50,889 bases of DNA from Chloroflexota bacterium (GTDB lineage Bacteria > Chloroflexota > Limnocylindria > Limnocylindrales > CSP1-4): positions 1 to 50,889 of the forward strand of contig PMXQ01000064.1 of NCBI GenBank assembly GCA_003171065.1, given 5' to 3'. Within the stretch, counting starts at the first letter, position 1; the number at the start of each line of letters is the position of its first letter. This document shows, piece after piece, positions 43,309 through 50,789 of the stretch. Under the pieces are notes generated by a model. It had not been told where the DNA came from, did not search any database, and saw nothing but the letters and a program-made list of their open reading frames with translations. The position numbers and the translations under genes were made by a program.

Positions 43309-43473
43309 TTAGCAGACGCAGGGGGCGGGAGTCCGGGCGGGTACGGAGAGGCGACGGAGCCGGCTCAGAAGCCGTAGCCCGGAACCCCGGCTCGCACGGC
43401 CGGCCTCGCGAGCCTCGCGGACACGCTCCTCCATCAGGAATTCGACGATCTCGGGGCTGTAGTACATCGACAT
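43309..43473 (-). CDS. 54-residue small protein of the ars operon
   Basis: This short gene begins MSMYYSPEIVEFLMEERVRE and ends APCVC. AAGGAGAT lies 7 nt before the ATG, the best ribosome site in this region. It stops with TAA 12 nt before arsM. The N-terminal half is an amphipathic, acidic and Arg-rich helix; the C-terminus carries CxC, which could bind arsenic(III). It is the first gene of the minus-strand ars transcript. I do not know a name for it. Confidence 0.65.
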   Translation of the reverse strand: MSMYYSPEIVEFLMEERVREAREAGRASRGSGLRLLSRLRRLSVPARTPAPCVC

Positions 43474-43496
43474 TGTTCGATCTCCTTTCGAAGCCT

Positions 43497-43525
43497 ACCA
43501 TAGCCGCTATATCGAGACTGGTCAA
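43497..43525 (-). promoter_or_regulatory. Promoter of the ars operon (minus strand)
   Basis: TTGACC (43520-43525), 17 nt, TATGGT (43497-43502). Its -35 overlaps the edge of the ArsR palindrome at 43524-43545, so bound ArsR would block it. Confidence 0.65.
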
Positions 43526-43545
43526 TATCTATCGCAATCGATATT
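43524..43545. promoter_or_regulatory. ArsR operator palindrome between the divergent ars genes
   Basis: This 22-bp imperfect dyad, AATATCTATCG and CAATCGATATT, matches in 9 of 11 pairs. It lies 9 nt before arsR and touches the minus-strand -35. GATATT within it stands 8 nt before the arsR ATG and may be the -10 of a leaderless arsR transcript. Confidence 0.65.
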
Positions 43546-43553
43546 CTGACGTA

Positions 43554-43898
43554 ATGAAGCGATCGACCGATCCCGACGTTCTCCTGCTCCAGGCCACCGC
43601 GGATCCCACGCGGCTGTCGATCCTCCGCGAGTTGAGCGTCGAGGGCGAGGTATGCGCGTGCGACTTCTCCGACTGCTGCGGCGTGGGTCAGCCCACCGTG
43701 TCGCACCACCTGCGCGTCCTGCGCGAGGCTGGGTGGGTGACGGCGGAGCGGCGCGGGACGTGGATCTGGTACGCCATCCGACCGGAGGCGGTGGCCCGAT
43801 TCCGGGGACTGGCCGGGGAGCTCGAGGCGGGCCAGGCCAGGCCGGTTGCTGAACTCTCGGGCAAGGCTCAGCAGCAGGCGGTTCGACCGGCCGACTAG
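43554..43898 (+). CDS. arsR: ArsR-family arsenic-responsive repressor
   Basis: The 114-residue winged-helix protein has the family core DPTRLSILRELSVEGEVCACDFSDCCGVGQPTVSHHLRVLREAGWVTAERRGTWIWYAI. Cys34 and Cys36 form the ELCxCDL-type As(III) site on the recognition helix, and two further Cys (41, 42) stand near it. It should leave the operator at 43524-43545 when it binds As(III). The ATG at 43554 lacks a Shine-Dalgarno sequence. Confidence 0.92.
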   Translation: MKRSTDPDVLLLQATADPTRLSILRELSVEGEVCACDFSDCCGVGQPTVSHHLRVLREAGWVTAERRGTWIWYAIRPEAVARFRGLAGELEAGQARPVAELSGKAQQQAVRPAD

Positions 43899-44044
43899 GG
43901 CGGCCCGGACCCACCCGCTGGGGCACCTGGCGGGCCAGGTCGAAAGCCCTCTGGCATTCGGGCCGAGGTCCTTGCAGAATCGAATCCCGACCGTCATGCG
44001 GCCGCATGAACTCCGCCTCACGGAGCGCAACAAGGGAAGACGCC

Positions 44045-44500
44045 ATGTCGCCCGATCCCATTCGCGTCCTGTTCGTCTGCACCGGCAATTCCGCCAGGAG
44101 CCAGATAGCCGAGGCGCTGCTGCGCGACTTCGGCGGCGCTGACTTCGAGGTCTTCTCGGCGGGGACCGAACCGAAGGGCGTAAACCCGTACACCATCCGC
44201 GTCCTCGCCGAGGTCGACGTCGACTGGTCCGGCGCACGAGCGAAATCCGTGACCGAATTCCTCGGCCAGCCCTTCGACTACGTGATCACCGTCTGCGACC
44301 GAGCGCGGCAGACGTGCCCGGTCTTCCCCGGCCGACACGAGAGCCTCCACTGGGACCTGGCCGATCCTGCCGAAGTCGAAGGTTCGGAGCAGACGCGCCT
44401 GGACGCCTTCCGGCGGACTCGCGCAGAGGTGATGGATCGGCTGCGGCCGTTTGTCGAGCTGGCCCGAAGGGCCCGACTGGGGTCGCCGGCGCCGGCCTGA
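44045..44500 (+). CDS. arsC: Arsenate reductase, low-molecular-weight phosphatase type
   Basis: The 151-residue enzyme reduces arsenate to arsenite with thioredoxin-type electron supply. The P-loop CTGNSARSQ gives the catalytic Cys12, and the redox pair Cys84 and Cys91 is in TVCDRARQTC, the same 7-residue spacing as S. aureus ArsC (Cys82/Cys89). AAGGGAAG precedes the ATG at 44045. It lies 146 nt after arsR on the same strand. No arsenite pump (ArsB or Acr3) is in the window. Confidence 0.92.
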   Translation: MSPDPIRVLFVCTGNSARSQIAEALLRDFGGADFEVFSAGTEPKGVNPYTIRVLAEVDVDWSGARAKSVTEFLGQPFDYVITVCDRARQTCPVFPGRHESLHWDLADPAEVEGSEQTRLDAFRRTRAEVMDRLRPFVELARRARLGSPAPA

Positions 44501-44542
44501 TTCGCGTCCGCCGGCGGGCAGGCCGTCCGGCTCCTTCGCAGC

Positions 44543-45817
44543 CTACTTGGGCAGCGCCGACAGTCCTGATTCGCCGGAGCTGGCCTCGTCGCGTGCTTTC
44601 GCTCGATCCAGGTAGGACTGGGCCTTGCCGATCTGGGCCGTGAGGGCGTCGACGGTCTGGCTCATGCTGTCGAGTGCCTTGAGCTTGAAGGCGTCGATCT
44701 CGTCCATGGTGGCGTAGATGTTGTCGAAGGCTGTCTGCAGCTTCGCGATGTCCACCGTGGCTGAGGCGGCCTGCTCGTTGACCGCGGTCGACTGCTGGCG
44801 CAGCAGCACCGAGGTGCTCTCGATCAGGTTCGAGGTCGTCGTGTTGAGGGCGGTGATCTGGTCCAGCACGAGCTTCTGATCGGACAGGGCCTGGGCCACG
44901 ATCACGGCGGTCCGGAGGGCGGAAACGGTGGTGGTGGTGGCGCGATCCACGCCGCGGATCAGCTCCAGGTTGTTGCGACGGATCACGTCGAGGGCCAGAT
45001 AACCCTGAACGCTGACCGCCAGCTGAGTGGTCAGGTCCTGCACCTTCTGGCGGACGTAGAAGAGCATGTCCTCCTGAAGAACCTTCGCCCGCTCGGGATC
45101 GGCCCTCTGGATCTGCTCAATCCGCGCGCTCAGGCTGGCGTCGAGTTTCTGCGCCATGTAGATGTACTGGCGCAGCCGGTCCATGATCGCCCACAGGTTC
45201 GCCTTCTCGAGCTCGAGATCGGCGTTGTCCTTCGCCAGCGTGGCCTGGCCGTTGCCGAGGCCCTTGATGACGGCGTTGATGTGGTTCTGGCTCGAGCGGT
45301 AGCGGTCGAAGTAGTCGCGCAGCTTGTCGCCCCACGGGATGACCCCGAACAGCTTTCGGGGTGAGAAGAGGTCGCCCTGGTGGGCCGGGTCGAGATCGTC
45401 GATCTGACGGCGCAGCTGGATCAGGCTGGTCGAGACCTCCGAAGAGCCGGAGATCCCGCCCCGCTTCATCGATGCCACGGGCCGGTCCAGCAGCCGCGAG
45501 GAGACCTGGGCGGAGCTCTTGATGTCGTCCTCGCCCAGGTTGCGGATGTCGGCGACGCGGGCCTCGAACCTGGGGTCGTGGACGTCGAGCGAGGCGATCG
45601 CATCGACGTAGCCGGAAACCATCTCGTCGAGCTTCTTGACGGTTTCGGCATCGAGCTTGACCGCGTTCTCGGCCGCCGGCGCGGCAACCTCGGCGACGGG
45701 CGCCGGCGCGGTGAGGACGAGCGCGGTGTCACTGGAGGTCAGGGCAGGTGCGGCGGCTATGACTCCGCTGGCGGCCGCCGAACCGGACGCCTTGTCGATC
45801 TTGAGCGAGTCGCCCAT
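44543..45817 (-). CDS. TelA-family toxic-anion resistance protein
   Basis: The 424-residue cytoplasmic protein has a low-complexity Ala/Pro start and then the TelA/KlaA core, rich in coiled coil: LFSPRKLFGVIPWGDKLRDYFDRYRSSQNHINAVIKGL, DNADLELEKANLWAIMDRLRQYIYMAQKLD and VRRNNLELIRGVDRATTTTVSALRTAVIVAQAL (here IRRNN..). TelA members are linked to tellurite and other envelope stress, but the mechanism is not known. GAGGAGG precedes the ATG at 45817. It converges with arsC and is divergent from the M14 gene. Confidence 0.85.
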   Translation of the reverse strand: MGDSLKIDKASGSAAASGVIAAAPALTSSDTALVLTAPAPVAEVAAPAAENAVKLDAETVKKLDEMVSGYVDAIASLDVHDPRFEARVADIRNLGEDDIKSSAQVSSRLLDRPVASMKRGGISGSSEVSTSLIQLRRQIDDLDPAHQGDLFSPRKLFGVIPWGDKLRDYFDRYRSSQNHINAVIKGLGNGQATLAKDNADLELEKANLWAIMDRLRQYIYMAQKLDASLSARIEQIQRADPERAKVLQEDMLFYVRQKVQDLTTQLAVSVQGYLALDVIRRNNLELIRGVDRATTTTVSALRTAVIVAQALSDQKLVLDQITALNTTTSNLIESTSVLLRQQSTAVNEQAASATVDIAKLQTAFDNIYATMDEIDAFKLKALDSMSQTVDALTAQIGKAQSYLDRAKARDEASSGESGLSALPK

Positions 45818-45999
45818 TTGAAGGTCCTCCTCGTGATGGCGCCTGCTGCCCACGTATCCCAGCCGGCTCGCGGCCCGAAGAACGGGATAAGGGTACTGCC
45901 GCCGCCGATTCGGTTGGGACCGGCGCGGCAGGAAGGCGGCGGTCCGGCGCGACCCTGACCCGCATGGAGGCTTGCGGTTCGGCTGGTGGAGGGCCAACC

Positions 46000-48129
46000 T
46001 TGGCAATGATGATGCGCCCGCGGTTTCGTTTCGGTGCTCGAGCTCGGTTGTTGACGGCGCTGGGCGTCTTCGCGCTGATCTGTGGCGGCGTGGAACCGCC
46101 GGTCGTCCGGGCAGATCCGGCGCAACTCGCCGGTGCCTTCGGGTCGTCCACAGTTACCACGGAACGTCTCGGCGGCACGGATCAGTACGCCGTGGCCGTG
46201 GCCATCTCGCAGCGCCTCTTCCCCCATGGCGGGGCGCCGGTGGTCTATCTGGCGGGGGGTCAGAACTACGCCGACGCCCTTGCTGCCGGGCCGATCGCGG
46301 CCCGCGAAGACGGGGCAATCCTGTATACGGCCGGCTCATCGCTGACGGCGGCGGTGGGCCGGGAGCTCGTCCGTCTCGCTCCGGCCCGAGTCGAGGTGAT
46401 GGGCGGGGCGTCTGTCATCGCTGACAACGTGCTCGATCAGGTGGCCACCATTCTCGCTCCGACGACCGTCGTGGAGCGCGTGGCCGGGTCGGACGCCTGC
46501 GGCACCGCGGCCGCTCTCTCGGCCCGATCGTTCGGGCGCAGCGCCGCCTCGACGGTCTTCGTGGCATCGGCCCAGAGCCCTGCGGACGCGATCGCGGCCG
46601 GGCCGGCGGCCGCGCAACTTGGCTCGCCGCTGCTCCTCGTCAACGCCACCAGCCTGCCGGCTACCACCGCCGCAGAGCTGGTTCGGCTCGAGCCAGACCG
46701 CGTCTTCGTGGTCGGCAACGCGAGCGCGGTCTCCGACGAGGTGCTGAACGCGATCGAGCTGATCGTCCCGGAGACGGTGCGGGTTTCGGGTGCGGATGCC
46801 TACGCCACGGCCGGCGCCGTCGCCGCTCGGTTCCTTCCACGGGCCGCGACCGAGGTGGCGGCCGAGGTCATGGCCGGCGCTCTCGGATATGCGGACGGCC
46901 TGCCGGCCGTCCCGCTCGCCGCCGCGCGCCAGGCTCCGATTCTCTTCGTCCCGGCGAACGACGTTCTGCCGAACCCCACCCGGGACGCGATCGTCGCCGC
47001 CCGGCCCTCGCGCTTCGTGATCGCCGGCTCGGTCTCGGAGGTCGTTCGCGCCCAGCTTGTCGGCTTCTCGGACGGGCGGCTGACCGTGCCGGCGCCCACG
47101 CCGGCCTACCCTGCGTACGACTCGGGCTATCACGACTACGGCGAGATGGTCACGCTCATCAAGGCCACCGAGATCGCCTACCCCACGCTGGTCCACGTCT
47201 TCTCGATCGGCAAGAGCTATGAAGGCCGCGACATCTGGGCGGCCAAGATCTCGGAGAACGTCTCGATCGACACGGACGAGCCGGGGGTGCTGGTCGACGC
47301 CCTCCACCACGCCGACGAGCACCTCGGCGTCGAGCAGGCGCTCTACCTCCTGGCGACCCTCACGTCCGGCTACGCGACCGATCCGACCGTCCATCAGCTG
47401 GTCGACTCGCGCGTGATCTGGATCGTCTTCGCCCTCAACCCCGACGGCTGGGCCTACGACCTGTCCGGCGGTCAGTACCACTACTGGCGAAAGAACCGGC
47501 AGCCGTACGGCGGCTACTACGGCACGGACATCAACCGCAACTACGGGTACCGGTGGGCTTGCTGCGGCGGATCGTCGTCGCGACCTCTGGCATACAACTT
47601 CCACGGGCCCAGCGCCTGGAGCACACCGGAAGCCAGGGCGCTCCGCGATTTCGTGGCCAGCCGCGTTGTCAACGGCGTCGAGCAGATCAAGACGCACGTA
47701 ACGCTCCACGTCAACGGCGAGCTGATCCTCTATCCGTACGGCTACACGAAGACGGCGCTCCCGAGCGACATGAAGGCCGACGACTACGCGGTCTTCGTCA
47801 AGATGGCCCAGACGATGGCCCACATGAACGGCTACACGGCCGAGCAGTCCAGCCACCTCTACATCACCGACGGCGACGAGATCGACTGGCTGTACCACCA
47901 GTACGGGATCTTCTCCTTCACCTTCGAGCTCTATCCCAAGGAACTGGGCAGTCTGACCGCGGACGTCTATCCGCCCTATTCGGTGGTCGCGACCCAGACC
48001 GCGCGCAACCGCGGGGCGCTGCTCTACCTGATCTATGCGGCCGGCTGCCCGTACGCGGTGATCGGCAAGGCCGCGCAGTACTGCTCCGGCTCGCCGGTCG
48101 TGACGCCGTCGTCGGGGCTGCTGGGGTAG
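46000..48129 (+). CDS. Secreted CWB2-repeat zinc carboxypeptidase (M14 family)
   Basis: The 709-residue protein starts at a TTG (46000) with GGAGGG 6 nt before it; the ATGs at 46006 and 46009 are alternatives. A signal peptide is followed by three cell-wall-binding type 2 repeats (about residues 53-360; RLGGTDQYAVAVAIS, LAGGQNYADALAAGP, VMGGASVIADNV). The M14 domain then has HHADEHLG (metal His437 and Glu440), DINRNYGYRW (Asn512, Arg513), HVTLHVNGELILYPYGY (third metal His570) and FTFELYP (general-base Glu643). It should be held at the cell surface and trim peptides or wall stems. Confidence 0.88.
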   Translation: MAMMMRPRFRFGARARLLTALGVFALICGGVEPPVVRADPAQLAGAFGSSTVTTERLGGTDQYAVAVAISQRLFPHGGAPVVYLAGGQNYADALAAGPIAAREDGAILYTAGSSLTAAVGRELVRLAPARVEVMGGASVIADNVLDQVATILAPTTVVERVAGSDACGTAAALSARSFGRSAASTVFVASAQSPADAIAAGPAAAQLGSPLLLVNATSLPATTAAELVRLEPDRVFVVGNASAVSDEVLNAIELIVPETVRVSGADAYATAGAVAARFLPRAATEVAAEVMAGALGYADGLPAVPLAAARQAPILFVPANDVLPNPTRDAIVAARPSRFVIAGSVSEVVRAQLVGFSDGRLTVPAPTPAYPAYDSGYHDYGEMVTLIKATEIAYPTLVHVFSIGKSYEGRDIWAAKISENVSIDTDEPGVLVDALHHADEHLGVEQALYLLATLTSGYATDPTVHQLVDSRVIWIVFALNPDGWAYDLSGGQYHYWRKNRQPYGGYYGTDINRNYGYRWACCGGSSSRPLAYNFHGPSAWSTPEARALRDFVASRVVNGVEQIKTHVTLHVNGELILYPYGYTKTALPSDMKADDYAVFVKMAQTMAHMNGYTAEQSSHLYITDGDEIDWLYHQYGIFSFTFELYPKELGSLTADVYPPYSVVATQTARNRGALLYLIYAAGCPYAVIGKAAQYCSGSPVVTPSSGLLG

Positions 48130-48239
48130 ATGCCGGTCTGCCGGGGCCGAGCTGGCGGCGGCGCCTACGGCGGCGCCCTGAGGCGCCGTCGCCCACGACG
48201 ACGCCCCGATCCACGGCGCCCACTCCGCCGCCGAGGCGG

Positions 48240-48245
48240 TATCAT
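48240..48245 (+). promoter_or_regulatory. -10 box TATCAT upstream of the tRNA fragment
   Basis: TATCAT (5 of 6 to consensus) lies 11 nt before the first base of the tRNA-Arg 5' half, as expected for a real tRNA promoter. So the broken gene may still be transcribed. Confidence 0.4.
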
Positions 48246-48256
48246 CGGCCGGCGGC

Positions 48257-48295
48257 GCGCCCGTAGCTCAGTGGATAGAGCATCTGACTTCGGAT
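48257..48295 (+). pseudogene. 5' half of tRNA-Arg (UCG), truncated in the anticodon arm
   Basis: GCGCCCG (acceptor), TA, D-arm GCTC-AGTGGATA-GAGC, A, anticodon stem TCTGA and loop CTTCGGA (anticodon TCG) fit a tRNA-Arg perfectly. After the loop the TCAGA strand, variable loop, T-arm and CGGGCGC acceptor strand do not follow. I could not fold a whole tRNA. A TCAGA occurs 58 nt later within an inverted repeat, but no T-arm follows it. Confidence 0.7.
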
Positions 48296-48363
48296 TGCCC
48301 GGACGTATGCCCTGTGCGCCACGAGGGGAATGGGCATGCAAGATGAGCAGGATCAGATGCTCT
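48277..48363. repeat. Nested inverted repeat that starts inside the tRNA fragment
   Basis: AGAGCATCTGA (48277-48287, tRNA D-stem and anticodon stem) has its exact complement TCAGATGCTCT at 48353-48363. Inside, ATGCCC (48307-48312) pairs with GGGCAT (48332-48337). Together they give an 87-nt folded unit. The rest of 48364-48578 shows no gene. Confidence 0.75.
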
Positions 48364-48578
48364 GAGTGAGCGTGGTCGGCGTGAGGGCGGTCTAGCTTGC
48401 CCTTCTTAGGTTCTCCAGGGTGAGAGGTCGAATCACACGACTCGACGCCGACGCCCTCGCCAGCCAGGCCATCAGCCGATCGGGCGCGCATATGGGCGAT
48501 CGGACAGCGACGATCCGGTGGCAAGTTCGACGGGATTCGAGTGATCTCGGCTTCTGTCCCGCGAGCGAGGCTAGGCGA

Positions 48579-50063
48579 TTAGCCGCGGGCATCGCCCACC
48601 TGGCTCGCGAGCTTCTGAGCCTGTTCCGCGCGGATAGAGGCGATTTCCCGCGTCCCGGGAAGAAATAGCGCGGGAATGATGGCGAGCGCGGTGAGACCGA
48701 TTGACCACCAGAACGCGTTGTCAAACGCGGTGGCGCGGCCGACAAGGCCGCCGGTGGCTTGTGCGACGAGCTGCGTCTGGAGGATCAGAGCGAGGACGGC
48801 CGCGCCAAAGGCGCCGCCAAGTTGACTCGTGATCCGAGTGGCGATACTTGCGTGAGGCACCTGGTTCGGCTCCAAGCCCAAGAAGGCTCCAGCGAATACG
48901 GGGATGGTTACCGCTCCGAGGCCAGCGCCCCGGACGACCAGAGAGGCGCCGAGAAGAAGCTCATTGGTGTTCACGCCGGCCTGCGTGTAGGCGAGCGTGC
49001 CAGCCATCGTGAGAAGTAATCCAACAAGCACGATGGGTCGGGCGCCGATGCGGTCGGTCAGCCGGCCCGCATAGCCTCGGGTTAACAGCATCCCCAGGCC
49101 CTGCGGGGCGAGTAGGAGACCGGCGGCGAGGGCGCTATGGCCACGCACCTGCTGCTCGTAGAGGGGGAGCAGCAGCATCGCCCCGTACACGGACAGACCC
49201 GAGAGGAACAGCAGGACGTTTGAGGCCGTGAAGGAACGCACCGCGAATAGCCGCAGGTCGAGGAGCGGCGGTCGCTTGGTGCGCAGCGCATGGAAGACGA
49301 AGCCACCCAGAAGCAGCGCGCCGATGGCGAGCGGGAGGAGGACGGCAACGTGGTCGAAGCCGCCCTGATTGCCAGCCTGGGTGAGCCCGTAGATCAGGGC
49401 CGCTAGCCCGGGCGAGAGGAAGGCCAAACCAACCACGTCGAGGTACGCGCCCTTGCGCGGCGTGGTGGGCGCCAAGCCACGCCACGCCAGCAATAGACCA
49501 GCCGCGCCGAAGGGGATGTTGACCCAGAAGATCCAATGCCACGGGAGCTGGCTCAGGATCAGGCCGCCCAGGACCGGACCGAGGATCGGCCCGAGCAGCG
49601 CCGGAACGCTGACCAGGGACATCATTCGCCCGAGGTTGCGTTGGCCTGCGGAATTGACCAGAAGGGTCTGCAGGACGGGCAGCATCAGGCCACCGCCGAT
49701 GCCCTGCAGCACCCGGAAGGCGATGAGGACCTCGATGTTCCAGGCGAGGCTCGAGAGCATCGACCCGACTATGAAGAGGGCAAGAGCGCCCATCCAGGTT
49801 TGCTTGGCGCCGAAGCGATCCATGGCCCAGCCGCTGACCGGGACTACCATCGCGAGCGCCAGCACGTAGGCGCTGATGACCCACTGGGTCGTCGACACCG
49901 ACGCGTTCAGGTCTCGCGACAGTGTGTCGATCGCCACGCTGACGATCGTCGTGTCGAACATGACCATCATTGCCCCGGTGAGGAGGATCACCGCGAGCTT
50001 CAGGAACGCTGGATCGAGCCCCTCGTTCTCTGTTGACTCCTTCACGTCAGGGTTTGGCGTCAC
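48579..50063 (-). CDS. MFS drug exporter, DHA2 (14-helix) family
   Basis: The 494-residue protein has the EmrB/QacA layout with about 14 helices: FDTTIVSVAIDTLSRDL in the first helix, STTQWVISAYVLALAMVVPVSGWAMDRFGAKQTW (motif A), and LQGIGGGLMLPVLQTLL with LGPILGPVLGGLI (motif C). The start is a GTG at 50063 with AAAGGA upstream. It is divergent from the TetR gene and its promoter region carries two palindromes. It should export drugs by proton antiport. Confidence 0.9.
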   Translation of the reverse strand: MTPNPDVKESTENEGLDPAFLKLAVILLTGAMMVMFDTTIVSVAIDTLSRDLNASVSTTQWVISAYVLALAMVVPVSGWAMDRFGAKQTWMGALALFIVGSMLSSLAWNIEVLIAFRVLQGIGGGLMLPVLQTLLVNSAGQRNLGRMMSLVSVPALLGPILGPVLGGLILSQLPWHWIFWVNIPFGAAGLLLAWRGLAPTTPRKGAYLDVVGLAFLSPGLAALIYGLTQAGNQGGFDHVAVLLPLAIGALLLGGFVFHALRTKRPPLLDLRLFAVRSFTASNVLLFLSGLSVYGAMLLLPLYEQQVRGHSALAAGLLLAPQGLGMLLTRGYAGRLTDRIGARPIVLVGLLLTMAGTLAYTQAGVNTNELLLGASLVVRGAGLGAVTIPVFAGAFLGLEPNQVPHASIATRITSQLGGAFGAAVLALILQTQLVAQATGGLVGRATAFDNAFWWSIGLTALAIIPALFLPGTREIASIRAEQAQKLASQVGDARG

Positions 50064-50089
50064 GATAGGGTCCTTTGTGGATGGTATTT

Positions 50090-50107
50090 ACTTGCCGCCC
50101 GGTAAGT
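50090..50107. promoter_or_regulatory. TetR operator-like palindrome 1
   Basis: ACTTGCCGCCCGGTAAGT is an 18-bp dyad with one clear mismatch, 27 nt before the MFS GTG. It is related in sequence to the site at 50144-50157. Confidence 0.6.
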
Positions 50108-50143
50108 GGCAGGATTGACGCAGCGGAAGATACGCCCCACCTA

Positions 50144-50157
50144 ACCTGCCGTCAAGT
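50144..50157. promoter_or_regulatory. TetR operator-like palindrome 2
   Basis: ACCTGCCGTCAAGT is an imperfect dyad of the same type (ACYTGCCG..AAGT), 38 nt before the TetR GTG. One site per promoter suggests the regulator represses both genes. TTGACG at 50115-50120 is a candidate -35 for tetR. Confidence 0.5.
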
Positions 50158-50195
50158 AAGTTATCCACCAAACACGACCCGGAGGATCGCACCAG

Positions 50196-50789
50196 GTGAG
50201 TCCCCGCCAAGCCGATACCCGACAGCGCGCACTGGATGTCGCCCTTGAGCTCTTTGCGGAGCAGGGCTACGAGAAGACGTCGCTGCGGGAGATCGCCGAG
50301 CGGCTCAACGTCACGAAGGCCGCGCTCTACTACCACTTCGCATCCAAAGAGGCGCTCCTGGCCGGGATCGTAGATAGCCTGGTCGAGCCCGCAGACGAGC
50401 TCGTGGCCTGGAGCCAGACGCAGCCGCGCACGGCCGAATTCCGCCAGGAATACATACATCGGCTGGCTCAGCTACTCCAGGGGCAGTGGAGCCGCTGGAT
50501 CAGCTTCGCGCAGCAGAACCAGCCGGCCCTGCGCGATCACGGCGAGGCCGGGAAAAGGATGCAGAGCCGCTTGCTCCTGCTCTGGGCTCCCATCATCGAA
50601 CCCGAGGCCGTTCTCCAAGATCAGCTGCGCTCCTTCCTCGGTCTGCTCGCTGTCTACCTCGGGAATCTCGCTCCCGCTTCGGCGATGCTCCGATCGCTTG
50701 GCTTCGAAGCTACGCCCGAGGAGCTGTCCGCAGCTGCGATGGACGTCGCTCTCGAGCTTGTGGGGGAGCGAACTTCCCGGCGGTCCTGA
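50196..50789 (+). CDS. TetR-family transcriptional regulator
   Basis: The 197-residue repressor has the helix-turn-helix TRQRALDVALELFAEQGYEKTSLREIAERLNVTKAALYYHFASKEALLAGI, one of the plainest TetR signatures, and an all-helix ligand domain. The start is a GTG with GGAGG about 10 nt before it. It is divergent from the MFS exporter and most likely represses it until a drug binds. After it, about 100 bases to the window end show no gene. Confidence 0.93.
   Translation: MSPRQADTRQRALDVALELFAEQGYEKTSLREIAERLNVTKAALYYHFASKEALLAGIVDSLVEPADELVAWSQTQPRTAEFRQEYIHRLAQLLQGQWSRWISFAQQNQPALRDHGEAGKRMQSRLLLLWAPIIEPEAVLQDQLRSFLGLLAVYLGNLAPASAMLRSLGFEATPEELSAAAMDVALELVGERTSRRS

Noticed and set aside
43484-43500. 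Fourth copy of the TTCGAAAG element at CTTTCGAA near 43491
   Set aside because: Only the palindromic core matches; the GRTTACG half is absent and it overlaps a ribosome site.
48257-48500. Intron-containing tRNA-Arg
   Set aside because: TCAGA at 48353 could restart the anticodon stem, a weak AGGTCGAATC occurs near 48426, and CGGGCGC occurs at 48480, but they are not in tRNA order or spacing, and no group I core is seen. Kept as a truncated tRNA.
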